DNA from: Rhizobacter sp.
GTDB lineage: Bacteria > Pseudomonadota > Gammaproteobacteria > Burkholderiales > Burkholderiaceae_C
Direction: 5' to 3'
NCBI GenBank assembly: GCA_025359585.1
Contig: JANYFX010000380.1
Span: forward strand, 1 to 19,285
Length of the DNA: 19,285 nucleotides
The translations under genes were made by a program, and so were the position numbers. This document shows positions 1 to 7,446 of the stretch, in pieces. Each line of letters opens with the position of its first letter. Within the stretch, counting starts at the first letter, position 1. The notes under the pieces were generated by a model. It made no database searches and had not been told where the DNA came from. It worked only from the letters and a program-made list of their open reading frames with translations.

Positions 1-390
1 ACTCAAACAGGCTGCGGCAAGTTAGATGACGAAGCGCGTTGCGCGCGCCGACCTCGGCCCTGCGCTCCTCGTCACCACAGACATCGCCCCCCGCCGGCTA
101 CCGCCCGCCGCGCGCTCACCACCGTGGCTTTTCCGTGGACGAGCAAAGACGTGCCAGCAAAGGCGCGTGCGGGCAGGCTGGAGCGCGCCTCTGGAGCGCC
201 GAGAAGCGCAGGGCTCGTGGCCTCGCGCGCAGCGCGAGTTGTGAACTGACTCGTCGCAGCTGTTTGAGTGCAGTGAGCATAGCGAACGAAGCGAGTTCTG
301 CGACGGGGCCACGACAGCGAAGCGCGGAAGCCTGCTCGCACGCGCCTTTGCCCCGCCGAAACATCGGCAACGCAGAGCCACTAAGATGCC
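1..390. repeat. Repeat-rich intergenic element with inverted repeats; no gene seen in 1-426
   Basis: No reading frame here looks like a real protein; all are rich in Arg, Ala and Ser and match no family I know. The DNA carries an inverted repeat, 157-179 against 329-351, matching at 22 of 23 positions. A second, interleaved one has bases 1-10 exactly complementary to 260-269, with similarity continuing into the flanks if one base is bulged. The interleaving suggests copies of one element in opposite orientation, not a single hairpin. A purine-rich stretch with GCGAACGAAGCGAG-like wording lies at about 278-330. From memory, similar sequences are dispersed between genes in Burkholderiales genomes and are often miscalled as small Arg/Ser-rich hypothetical proteins on the opposite strand. 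That recollection is not verified. No clear promoter for the downstream operon was recognised. Confidence 0.5.
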
Positions 391-426
391 TCATCTCACC
401 AGCGACATTCGATGGCATCCGGATCA

Positions 427-894
427 ATGACTTCCCCGCGCCCGCCCAAGATCCCCGAATCCGTCCTCGTCGTGATCCACACCGCCGAACTCGACGTGCT
501 GTTGATCGAGCGCGCCGACAAACCCGGTTACTGGCAAAGCGTGACTGGCTCGAAAGACCGCGTCGATGAGCCGTTGACTGAAACGGCCATCCGTGAGGTC
601 GCCGAAGAAACCGGCATCGTGATTGGTTCGCTCGACGTGCCGGCGCGGAACCTGCGTGACTGGCAGATGCACAACGTCTACGAGATCTACCCGGTCTGGC
701 GGCACCGTTACGCCAGCGGCGTGACCCACAACACCGAACACGTGTTCGGCCTGCAGGTGCCGCGCGACGTGCCGGTGAAACTGGCGCCACGCGAGCACCT
801 TCAATACCGCTGGCTCGGCTGGCAGGTCGCCGCCGACGCCTGTTTTTCGCCGAGCAACGCGGCCGCGATCCGGCGCCTGGCACAAATGAGTTGA
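427..894 (+). CDS. nudB: Dihydroneopterin triphosphate diphosphatase (Nudix hydrolase)
   Basis: Predicted to remove pyrophosphate from dihydroneopterin triphosphate in folate synthesis, in the cytoplasm. The 155-residue protein carries a Nudix box from G41 to I64 ending REVAEETGI, with the metal-binding E57, E60 and E61. The spacing between G41 and E48 is one residue longer than the classical Gx5E; I recall GSKDxxDE as the usual betaproteobacterial NudB form. The WQSVTG lead-in and the RHRYASGVTHNTE segment match the NudB subfamily rather than generic Nudix enzymes. Start choice: ATG 427 puts the conserved PPKIPESVLV near the N-terminus; an in-frame ATG at 412 is possible and neither has a strong ribosome site. 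It is the first gene of a five-gene operon, and the next gene begins within a few bases of its stop. Confidence 0.88.
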   Translation: MTSPRPPKIPESVLVVIHTAELDVLLIERADKPGYWQSVTGSKDRVDEPLTETAIREVAEETGIVIGSLDVPARNLRDWQMHNVYEIYPVWRHRYASGVTHNTEHVFGLQVPRDVPVKLAPREHLQYRWLGWQVAADACFSPSNAAAIRRLAQMS

Positions 895-899
895 CCCGC

Positions 900-1697
900 A
901 TGCGCAGCACCCACGCCCATTCGACCATGCAGCACCCGAGCGACGTGCTGCGCGTCGCCACCTACAACATCCACAAGGGCGTGCGCGGTGTCGGCCCGCG
1001 CAAGCGGCTTGAGATCCACAACCTCGCGCTCGGCATCGAAGCGCTCGACACCGACCTGGTGTTCCTGCAGGAAGTGCGCTCGCTGAACCGCGCCGAAGCG
1101 AAGTTTTTCCCCGACACCCACATCGGCTGGCCGCGCATGCCGCAGGCCGACTACCTCGCACCCGAAGGTTACGACGTGGCCTACCGCACCAACGCCACCA
1201 CGCGCCATGGCGAGCACGGCAACGCGCTGCTCTCGCGCTGGCCGCTCGGTGACATCGGCCACCACGACGTTTCCGACCACCGCTTCGAGCAGCGCGGCCT
1301 GTTGCACGTGACGGTGCACTGGAACGGCGTGCTGGTGCACGCCATCGTTGCCCACTTCGGCTTGATGCACGCGAGCCGGGTGCGCCAGGTCGAGCGGCTC
1401 GCCCGCTTCATCGAGGCCGAAGTGCCGAAGGATGAACTGCTGATCGTGGCGGGCGACTTCAACGACTGGGGCCAGAAGCTCGACCAGCTGATGCACGGTT
1501 TCAAACTGCAGCGCGCCCGTGTCGACGGCGATCCACCGGCGCGCTTCAACACCTTCCCGTCGCGCCTGCCGGTGTTTTCGATGGACCGCATCTACATGCG
1601 CGGGCTGCGCTGCCTGTCGACCTCGGTGCCGCGCGGCGCGGCCTGGGCGCGCATGTCCGACCACCTGCCGCTGGTGGCCGAACTGGCGCTCGAATGA
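900..1697 (+). CDS. Endonuclease/exonuclease/phosphatase family protein
   Basis: A 265-residue protein of the EEP (DNase I-like, Mg-dependent phosphodiesterase) fold. Visible motifs in order: ATYNIHKG (N23), LQEVRS (E58), GNALLSRWP, AHFGL (H152), VAGDFNDW (D186, N188), MDRIY (D229) and the C-terminal SDHLPLV (D254, H255), so the catalytic set looks complete. No signal peptide is seen, suggesting a cytoplasmic enzyme. The substrate cannot be told from sequence; members cleave nucleic acids, phospholipid head groups or inositol phosphates. The next gene is cardiolipin synthase, an adjacency I recall from many Burkholderiales, so a phospholipid-related role is as plausible as a nuclease role. 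Start: ATG 900 follows the nudB stop by 5 bases; TTG 891 (overlapping nudB) and ATG 927 are alternatives. Confidence 0.85.
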   Translation: MRSTHAHSTMQHPSDVLRVATYNIHKGVRGVGPRKRLEIHNLALGIEALDTDLVFLQEVRSLNRAEAKFFPDTHIGWPRMPQADYLAPEGYDVAYRTNATTRHGEHGNALLSRWPLGDIGHHDVSDHRFEQRGLLHVTVHWNGVLVHAIVAHFGLMHASRVRQVERLARFIEAEVPKDELLIVAGDFNDWGQKLDQLMHGFKLQRARVDGDPPARFNTFPSRLPVFSMDRIYMRGLRCLSTSVPRGAAWARMSDHLPLVAELALE

Positions 1698-1710
1698 CAC
1701 GCGCCGCAGG

Positions 1711-2946
1711 ATGACCCGCGCGCTTCGCCCCGACCACCGGCTCACCCTGCTCAAGGGCGGCGGGGCGATGTTCCCGGCGCTGGTCGAAGCGATCGTGGGC
1801 GCCCGCGCCCAGGTGCTGCTCGAAACCTACATCTTCGAGTTCGACCGCGCCGTGCTCGCCGTGGCCGAAGCGCTCGAACAGGCGGCCGCCCGGGGTGTGA
1901 CGGTGCGTGTCGTCGTCGATGGCGTGGGCACCGGCGACGTGCCGGCCGAGTGGCAACAGCGCTGGCGCGCTGCCGGCGTGCAGTGGGCCGTGTTCAACCC
2001 GGCGCGCGGCTGGCGGCTGCTGTTCCCGAAGCGCTGGCGGCGCATGCACCGCAAGCTCTGCGTCGTCGACGGCGAAACGGCCTTCTGCGGCGGCATCAAC
2101 CTGCTCGACGACTACTACGATCCGAACCACGGCGAGCTCGACCAGCCGCGCTTCGACTTCGCGGTGCGTGTCAACGGCCCGCTCGTGGCCGACGTGCACG
2201 ACACGATGACCCGCTTGTGGGCGCGCCTGCAGATCGCCCGCGAAGCGCGCGAGCGCGACTTCGAAGGCGCGCTGAAAGCGGTGCGTGCGGCCGCGCGTGC
2301 GGGCACCGACATGGGCACGGCCGAAGCCACCACGATTGCCCCGCAGCGCAGCACCGAGAGCGGTGCGCTGGCCTCGCTGGTGCTGCGCGACAACGTGCGG
2401 TTCCGGCGCAGCATCGAGGGCATCTACCGTGTGGCGATCGCTCAGGCCCGAAGCGAGATCCTGATCGCCAACGCCTATTTCATACCGGGCGTGCAACTGC
2501 AGCGTACCCTGCTGCGCGCGGCCCAGCGTGGCGTGCGCATCACGCTGCTGCTGCAGGCGAAGTACGAGTACTTCATGCAGTACCACGCGAGCCGCGCGGT
2601 CTATGGCGTGATGCTGAACGCCGGCATTCAGATCATCGAATACGAGCCGAGCTTCCTGCACGCCAAGGTCGCGGTGATGGATGCAGGCGACGGCGCGCTC
2701 GCCACCGTGGGCTCGTCGAACCTCGACCCGCTGAGCCTGCTGCTGGCGCGCGAGGCCAACATCTTCGTGCGCGACGACGCTTTTGCCACCGAACTGCGCG
2801 CGCATTTGATCGACGCCATCGAGCACAAGGGCCGCCGCGTCGACCCCGCCGAGCACGGGCGCCGCCCGCTTTTCACGCGCGGCCTGACCTGGGTCGCCTA
2901 CGGGCTGATGCGCATGTTGCTGCTGGTGAGCGGCAAGCGCTATTGA
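1711..2946 (+). CDS. clsB: Cardiolipin synthase B, phospholipase D superfamily
   Basis: Predicted to make cardiolipin at the inner membrane by phosphatidyl transfer. The 411-residue protein has the two HxKx4D motifs of the PLD superfamily: HRKLCVVD at residues 113-120, followed by GGIN, and HAKVAVMD at 317-324, followed by GSSNLDPLS. Lengths and motif contexts fit ClsB/YbhO rather than ClsA, since there are no N-terminal membrane helices. The segment at about 175-215 between the two halves is Ala/Arg-rich and probably a linker. Start ATG 1711 lies 13 bases after the upstream stop and aligns with the family N-terminus RPDHRLTLLKGG; the only purine-rich run, AGG, is immediately before the ATG, so translation may depend on coupling. 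In E. coli ybhO lies beside the EEP-family gene ybhP, so the pairing here supports both calls. Confidence 0.9.
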   Translation: MTRALRPDHRLTLLKGGGAMFPALVEAIVGARAQVLLETYIFEFDRAVLAVAEALEQAAARGVTVRVVVDGVGTGDVPAEWQQRWRAAGVQWAVFNPARGWRLLFPKRWRRMHRKLCVVDGETAFCGGINLLDDYYDPNHGELDQPRFDFAVRVNGPLVADVHDTMTRLWARLQIAREARERDFEGALKAVRAAARAGTDMGTAEATTIAPQRSTESGALASLVLRDNVRFRRSIEGIYRVAIAQARSEILIANAYFIPGVQLQRTLLRAAQRGVRITLLLQAKYEYFMQYHASRAVYGVMLNAGIQIIEYEPSFLHAKVAVMDAGDGALATVGSSNLDPLSLLLAREANIFVRDDAFATELRAHLIDAIEHKGRRVDPAEHGRRPLFTRGLTWVAYGLMRMLLLVSGKRY

Positions 2947-2960
2947 AGCCTTGCCGGCCC

Positions 2961-4040
2961 ATGGCTTCGCTGCCCGTCGACGACCTGATCGTGCAGCGCC
3001 CCGAGGGGCTGTACTGCCCGGCGGGCGATTTCTACATCGACCCGTGGCGCCCGGTCGATCGTGCCGTGATCACCCACGCCCACGCCGACCACGCGCGGCG
3101 CGGCCATGCGGCTTACCTCGCTGCCGCGCCGGCCGAAGGCGTGCTGCGCTCGCGGCTGGGCGATATCCACCTGCAGACCTTGCCTTATGGCGAGCTCATC
3201 GACCACTTCGGTGTGCGCCTGTCGCTGCACCCGGCTGGCCATGTGCTCGGTTCGGCGCAAGTGCGGCTCGAACATGGCGGGCGCGTGTGGGTCGCGTCGG
3301 GCGATTACTTCGTCGCCGGGGCCGAGGCCGATTCGCGCGAAGACAACCAGACCTGTGCACCTTTCGAGCCGGTGCGCTGCGACTGCTTCATCACCGAAAG
3401 CACCTTCGGCCTGCCGATCTACCGCTGGGCGCCGCAGCGTGAGTTGTTCGCCGACATCGACCGCTGGTGGTCGGCCAACGCCGAGGCCGGCCGCGCCAGC
3501 CTGTTGATGGGCTACAGCTTCGGCAAGGCGCAGCGCATCCTGGCCGGGGTCGATCCGAACATCGGGCCGATCTTCGTGCACGGTGCGGTCGAGCCGCTGA
3601 ACCGCGCGTATCGCGCGGCCGGCGTGGCCTTGCCCAACACGCAGCTCGTGTCAGACGTTAGCGACAAGGCGAGTTTCAAGCGCGCCCTCGTGATCGCACC
3701 GCCTTCGGTACAGAACTCGGCGTGGACGCAGCGCCTCGGCGACTTCAGCGACGCGTTCGCCAGCGGCTGGATGCAACTGCGCGGTGCACGCCGGCGCCGT
3801 GCCGTCGACCGCGGTTTCGTGCTCAGCGACCACGCCGACTGGCCTGGCCTGCAGCGCGCCATCGCGGCCACCGGCGCGCAGCGTGTGATCGTGACGCATG
3901 GCTACGAAAGCGTGATGGTGCGTTGGCTCAGCGAACAAGGCCTGGAGGCGGGCTCGTTCAACACCGAGTACGGCGACGAGCACGAGGCCCGCGACGAGGC
4001 TGGAGACGCTGCTGCCAATGCAGCGGCAGCCTCGCCATGA
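2961..4040 (+). CDS. Ligase-associated DNA exonuclease (metallo-beta-lactamase/beta-CASP-like)
   Basis: A 359-residue predicted metal-dependent DNA exonuclease of the family conserved beside bacterial ATP-dependent DNA ligases (the TIGR04122 type). It carries the metallo-beta-lactamase signature THAHADH (residues 38-44), then PAGHVLGS (H94), SGDY (D115), ITESTFG (146-150), SDHAD (H291) and THGY (H313), the distribution expected for the CPSF/beta-CASP-related nucleases. The role, from family knowledge, is end processing in a DNA-damage response with the ligase and an Lhr-like helicase. It follows clsB by 14 bases and its stop overlaps the ligase start as ATGA, so the two are very likely translated together. 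The C-terminal 20 residues are an acidic/Ala-rich tail. Start ATG 2961 gives the usual N-terminus (DDLIVQRPEGLYCPAGDFYID). Confidence 0.9.
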   Translation: MASLPVDDLIVQRPEGLYCPAGDFYIDPWRPVDRAVITHAHADHARRGHAAYLAAAPAEGVLRSRLGDIHLQTLPYGELIDHFGVRLSLHPAGHVLGSAQVRLEHGGRVWVASGDYFVAGAEADSREDNQTCAPFEPVRCDCFITESTFGLPIYRWAPQRELFADIDRWWSANAEAGRASLLMGYSFGKAQRILAGVDPNIGPIFVHGAVEPLNRAYRAAGVALPNTQLVSDVSDKASFKRALVIAPPSVQNSAWTQRLGDFSDAFASGWMQLRGARRRRAVDRGFVLSDHADWPGLQRAIAATGAQRVIVTHGYESVMVRWLSEQGLEAGSFNTEYGDEHEARDEAGDAAANAAAASP

Positions 4041-5731
4041 AAGCCTTCGCGCAGCTCTTCAGCGAGCTCGATGCGAGCACCGCCACAGGTGCCAAGGTCG
4101 CCGCATTGAAGCGCTACTTCACTGTTGCTGCGCCGGCAGATGCGGCCTGGGCGGTCTACTTTCTCGCTGGTGGAAAGCCACGGCAGGTCGTGCCCACCGC
4201 CGTGCTGCGCGCACTCGCCTGCGAGCGTGCCGGCCTGGCGCCATGGTTGTTCGAAGAGGCCTACCAGGCCGTCGGTGACCTCGCCGAAACCATTGCGCAC
4301 GTGCTGCCGCCGCCGGGCGCATCGAGCGACATCGGCCTGGCCGAATGGGTCGAGCAACGCTTGTTGACTTTGCGTGGCGCCGACCCTGCGGAGCAATCGC
4401 GGCGCATCGCCGCGTACTGGAACGAACTCGACACCGCCGGCCGCTTCCTGCTGACCAAGCTGATCGGTGGCGGCTTTCGTGTCGGCGTCAGCAAGCTGCT
4501 GGTGCAGCGCGCGCTGGCCGAGCATGCGGCGCTCGACCCGAAGCTCGTCGCACAACGTCTGATGGGCTACACCGATGCGAAGCGGATCCCCGACGCGGCG
4601 CGCTTCGAGCAGCTCGTGTCGCACACAGTGAGCGGGCCGGCCGACGCAGGTCAGCCGTATCCGTTCTTCCTCGCCCATCAGCTCGATGCCAGCGTGGAAG
4701 AGTTCGAGACGAAGCTCGGCCCGCCCGCCGACTGGCTGGTCGAATGGAAGTACGACGGCATCCGTGCGCAGCTGGTCAAACGCGCCGGAACGGTGTGGGT
4801 CTGGTCGCGTGGCGAAGAGCTGATGACCGACCGCTTCCCCGAGGTCGTGGCTTTCGCCGCCGCGCTGCCCGACGGCACGGTGCTCGACGGCGAGATCGTG
4901 GTGTGGAAGGGCGCCGGTCCGGCACCCTTCAATCTTCTGCAGCAGCGCATCGGCCGCAAGACGCTGAACAAAAAGCTGCTGGCCGACGCGCCCGTCGCCT
5001 TCATCGCTTACGACCTGCTCGAATGGCAAGGCGCGGACCAGCGCGGGCAGCCGCAATCGCTTCGGCGCAGCCTGCTCGAAGCGGCCGTGCAGGCCGTGCC
5101 CGGCCTGCACCTCTCACCGACCGAACAGCGCGCGAGCTGGGCCGAATTGGCCACGTTGCGCGAGGAGTCACGCGCCCGGGGCGTCGAAGGCTTCATGCTC
5201 AAGCACGTCGACGCACGCTACGGCACCGGCCGCACCAAGGCCGATGGCACGTGGTGGAAGTGGAAGATCGCGCCGCTCAGCGTCGACGCGGTGTTGATCT
5301 ACGCGCAGGCCGGCCACGGCCGCCGCGCCAGCGTCTACACCGACTACACCTTCGCGGTCTGGAACCGCGCACCACGCGACGCGGCCGAAGCGCAGGCCGT
5401 GGTCGATGCCATCGAACGCCACGAACCGCCACTGCCCGACGCCTTGCAACTCGTCGCCTTCGCGAAGGCCTATTCCGGCCTCACCGACGCCGAGTTTCGC
5501 GGTGTCGACAAGGTGATCCGCGCGACGACGATCGAGAAGTTCGGCCCGGTGCGCAGCGTCAAGCCGTCGATGGTGTTCGAGCTCGGTTTCGAGGGCATCA
5601 ACCGCAGCCCGCGCCACAAGAGCGGCATCGCGGTGCGCTTTCCCCGCATGCTGCGCATTCGGGCCGACAAGCCGCTGCACGAGGCCGACACGATGCTGCA
5701 GCTCGAAGCGCTGCTGGCGCTGGCGGGTTGA
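4037..5731 (+). CDS. ATP-dependent DNA ligase (ligase-associated repair set)
   Basis: A 564-residue ATP-dependent ligase predicted to seal DNA breaks in repair, separate from the replicative NAD-dependent LigA. The N-terminal DNA-binding domain spans roughly residues 1-200. The adenylation motif EWKYDGIR holds the nucleophile K238, followed by RGEE (motif Ia region), DGEIVVW (motif III), AYDLLEW, GFMLKH (motif IV) and WWKWKI (motif V). A C-terminal OB-fold follows, ending with FEGINRSPRHKSGIAVRFPR. The length and the attached OB domain match the stand-alone ligase-associated type (TIGR04120), not LigD, which has extra polymerase and nuclease domains. Its start ATG 4037 overlaps the exonuclease stop. 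The helicase partner is not next door but lies at 18125, past a 12.4-kb stretch. Confidence 0.93.
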   Translation: MKAFAQLFSELDASTATGAKVAALKRYFTVAAPADAAWAVYFLAGGKPRQVVPTAVLRALACERAGLAPWLFEEAYQAVGDLAETIAHVLPPPGASSDIGLAEWVEQRLLTLRGADPAEQSRRIAAYWNELDTAGRFLLTKLIGGGFRVGVSKLLVQRALAEHAALDPKLVAQRLMGYTDAKRIPDAARFEQLVSHTVSGPADAGQPYPFFLAHQLDASVEEFETKLGPPADWLVEWKYDGIRAQLVKRAGTVWVWSRGEELMTDRFPEVVAFAAALPDGTVLDGEIVVWKGAGPAPFNLLQQRIGRKTLNKKLLADAPVAFIAYDLLEWQGADQRGQPQSLRRSLLEAAVQAVPGLHLSPTEQRASWAELATLREESRARGVEGFMLKHVDARYGTGRTKADGTWWKWKIAPLSVDAVLIYAQAGHGRRASVYTDYTFAVWNRAPRDAAEAQAVVDAIERHEPPLPDALQLVAFAKAYSGLTDAEFRGVDKVIRATTIEKFGPVRSVKPSMVFELGFEGINRSPRHKSGIAVRFPRMLRIRADKPLHEADTMLQLEALLALAG

Positions 5732-5749
5732 CCCCGTGCCGATTCAACC
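5726..5749. terminator. Candidate bidirectional hairpin at convergent stops (ligase / histidine phosphatase)
   Basis: GGTTGA at 5726-5731 pairs with TCAACC at 5744-5749, giving a 6-bp stem and a 12-base loop. Both stop codons (TGA 5729-5731 on plus, TGA read from 5746-5744 on minus) lie in the stem. There is no T-tract, so intrinsic termination is unproven; it may act as an mRNA end-stabilising structure. The three stop-codon pairs come for free when both genes end in TGA. Confidence 0.35.
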
Positions 5750-6313
5750 GATGTTCAGCCGCGCCAGCACCTCGGGTGCTCCGCTGCCTGTGGCCCGCAA
5801 CACCAGGCCTTCGCCGGAGCCGGTGCTCTCGCCCGCCAGTTCCGCCAACACGAACATGTGAGTGACCCACACGTCGAAGGGCCGGCCCGGTGCCGACGTT
5901 GTCAGCAGCGCTTGCCGCAGTGTCTTCACGTGCTCGGCGTTGCGGGCCTCGCCGGCAGCGCGCGGTGAACCGAGCGCCGCCCACCGTTCGGTCGCGCCGA
6001 AGGCAAGCAGGGCGGTGTCGACGCAGCGGCACCACGGGCTGCTGCGCACTCGCGCCGGCTTGAGCGCGCGGGCCTCGAACCACGCGCCGATGTGGCGTGC
6101 CTGGGCCCGGCCTTCGTCGTTCAGGTTGCGCTGCGTGCCGCACTCGCCGAGCCGGAACCCGGGCGGGTCGAACACGCCAGGCGCGAGCGCGTGGCGCATT
6201 GCCAGCACGGCCCCACCCGCCCGCAGCGCGGCTTCGGCGTCACGCTCGGCGGCCCGGGTGAGCGCGGCCGACCAGGCCAGCCCGACCGCGAGCACGCCGC
6301 GGCGCCGGATCAC
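5744..6313 (-). CDS. Secreted or membrane-linked histidine phosphatase family protein
   Basis: A 189-residue protein of the histidine phosphatase (phosphoglycerate mutase-like) superfamily. The catalytic arginine and histidine are in LAMRHALAP (R40, H41); TQRNLNDEGRAQA (60-72) and RSSPWCRC (90-97) are the usual supporting arginine motifs, and the second catalytic histidine is H152 in WVTHMFVL. The N-terminus RRRGVLAVGLAWSAALTRA looks like a signal peptide, so it probably acts in the periplasm. Substrate unknown; similar short Burkholderiales proteins are annotated only at superfamily level. The start is GTG at 6313; the first internal Met (M39) lies inside the first beta strand and would destroy the fold. 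No Shine-Dalgarno is obvious. It converges on the ligase gene. Confidence 0.8.
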   Translation of the reverse strand: MIRRRGVLAVGLAWSAALTRAAERDAEAALRAGGAVLAMRHALAPGVFDPPGFRLGECGTQRNLNDEGRAQARHIGAWFEARALKPARVRSSPWCRCVDTALLAFGATERWAALGSPRAAGEARNAEHVKTLRQALLTTSAPGRPFDVWVTHMFVLAELAGESTGSGEGLVLRATGSGAPEVLARLNIG

Positions 6314-6516
6314 GGAACCCGCCCGCGGGCCGGCGTGTTGTGGCGAGACGAGAGGTGTGCGTGCATCGAAACGAGGCTCCTGTCACGAATCATCGTGCCG
6401 GCCACGGGGCCACGCCTGCGGCGGCGGCAATCCGGGCTTGCCATCAGGGTCATGTCAGCTTTCGACGCTACGTTGCGAATGTTTGCATGCAAAAAAATCA
6501 ATGAGGGAGACGAACG
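6314..6516. other. Divergent intergenic region between histidine phosphatase and DUF4399 genes
   Basis: About 200 bases without a gene that must hold promoters for both directions. The ribosome site for the plus-strand gene is AGGGAGA at 6504-6510. A perfect 12-bp palindrome, TTTGCATGCAAA, sits at 6482-6493 and runs into an A-tract, a conspicuous AT-rich patch in GC-rich DNA. The 10-mer CCTGTCACGA at 6379-6388 recurs upstream of the DUF418 gene. I could not assign a -35/-10 pair with confidence. Confidence 0.4.
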
Positions 6517-7425
6517 ATGAATCGGTGTCTGAAGAATTTGTGGTGGTTTGTGTTGCTGATGGGGGCGTTCGGCACGGCCGCCGCAGCGCCCCTGCCCGCC
6601 GACGACAATGATCGCGCTTGCTGGCTGAGCCACACACACGAGCGAACGCGGGCGAACCTGAAAGAGCTGACCGTCGTCGACTTCTCCAACCTGCGCAACG
6701 GCTACAAGGTGGCGTCACCGATCCAGGTCGATTTCGCAGTGCGTGGCATGGGGGTGGTGCCGGCGGGCAAGGAGCTCAAAGGCACCGGCCACCACCACAT
6801 TCTGGTGGACACGCGCATGCCCCCCAGCGTCACCGACAAGCTCCCGTTCAACGACAAGCACCGGCACTTCGGCAAAGGCCAGACCTCGACGCTGCTCGAC
6901 CTGCCGGCCGGCAAACACACCCTGCGCCTGCTCTTCGCCGACCACGAGCACCGGCCCTATTTCGTGTTCAGCCCCGAGATCACGGTCGAGGTGCTGGGCC
7001 CGCGCAGCGCGGTGCCGCGGCCGAAGATCGACCCGAAGAATTTCGACGCCACCTGCGCCGCGTGGTACCAGGACGAAGTCTCGCGCCCGCGCCCGGCCGA
7101 CGAGCCGCTGCACTTCACCAATCTGCGTGCCGGCGAAGCACTCGTCAGCCCTTTCAACGTGCGCCTGGGTGTCGATGGTTACGGCATCTGCGCTCGCGGG
7201 CAATCGGCCGAGAAGACCGGGCACTTCATGCTCGATGTGCTGGCGCGCGCCGACCGCAAGCCGGTGCAGAGCTTCGATCTTTCGAACGGCGCCACCCAGG
7301 CGAACCTGTTCATCGGCGTTGGCAACTACTTTCTGCGGCTGCGCTTCGTCGACCCGGTGAGTGGCGCCGACCTGCTGCGCCCGCACGAATTGCCGGTCAG
7401 CGTGACGCAGCAAGACCGCGTCTGA
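6517..7425 (+). CDS. Exported protein with tandem DUF4399 domains
   Basis: A 302-residue protein with a signal peptide (about residues 1-24, ending GTAAAA) and two related beta-sandwich-type modules. The first (about 52-160) is a clear DUF4399 domain: GMGVVPAGKELKGTGHHHIL, the HRHFG segment (115-119), GQTSTLLDLPAGKHTL and ADHEH (141-145). The second (about 198-297) repeats the layout (FTNLRAG, VSPFNVRLGVDGYG, GHFMLDV, GATQANLFIGVGNYFLRLRFVD) but has lost most of the histidines. The family has no established biochemical function that I know of; the His clusters could bind metal. A good ribosome site, AGGGAGA, ends 6 bases before the ATG. Cys35 and Cys180 lie ahead of the two modules. It stands alone on this strand and converges on the metallo-hydrolase gene. 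Confidence 0.82.
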   Translation: MNRCLKNLWWFVLLMGAFGTAAAAPLPADDNDRACWLSHTHERTRANLKELTVVDFSNLRNGYKVASPIQVDFAVRGMGVVPAGKELKGTGHHHILVDTRMPPSVTDKLPFNDKHRHFGKGQTSTLLDLPAGKHTLRLLFADHEHRPYFVFSPEITVEVLGPRSAVPRPKIDPKNFDATCAAWYQDEVSRPRPADEPLHFTNLRAGEALVSPFNVRLGVDGYGICARGQSAEKTGHFMLDVLARADRKPVQSFDLSNGATQANLFIGVGNYFLRLRFVDPVSGADLLRPHELPVSVTQQDRV

Positions 7426-7446
7426 GCCGACACGCGCGCGGCTCAG
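7422..7446. terminator. Candidate bidirectional terminator hairpin at convergent stops
   Basis: CTGAGCCG at 7422-7429 pairs perfectly with CGGCTCAG at 7439-7446: an 8-bp GC-rich stem with a 9-base loop. It embeds the stop codons of both converging genes (TGA 7423-7425 on plus; TCA 7443-7445 read as TGA on minus). There is no run of T on either side, so this could be a weak or factor-assisted terminator. It is the strongest hairpin I found at a gene end in the window. Confidence 0.5.

Noticed and set aside
22..381. Minus-strand 119-residue ORF and overlapping plus ORFs in the first 400 bases
   Set aside because: Arg/Ser/Ala-rich with no recognisable domain, and it covers the inverted repeats; best explained as a chance frame across a dispersed intergenic repeat.
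427..5731. Idea that the operon is a phage-defence system because of PLD, nuclease and ligase genes
   Set aside because: The PLD protein has the full ClsB layout and nudB, EEP-clsB and exonuclease-ligase each fit known housekeeping neighbourhoods; nothing indicates defence.
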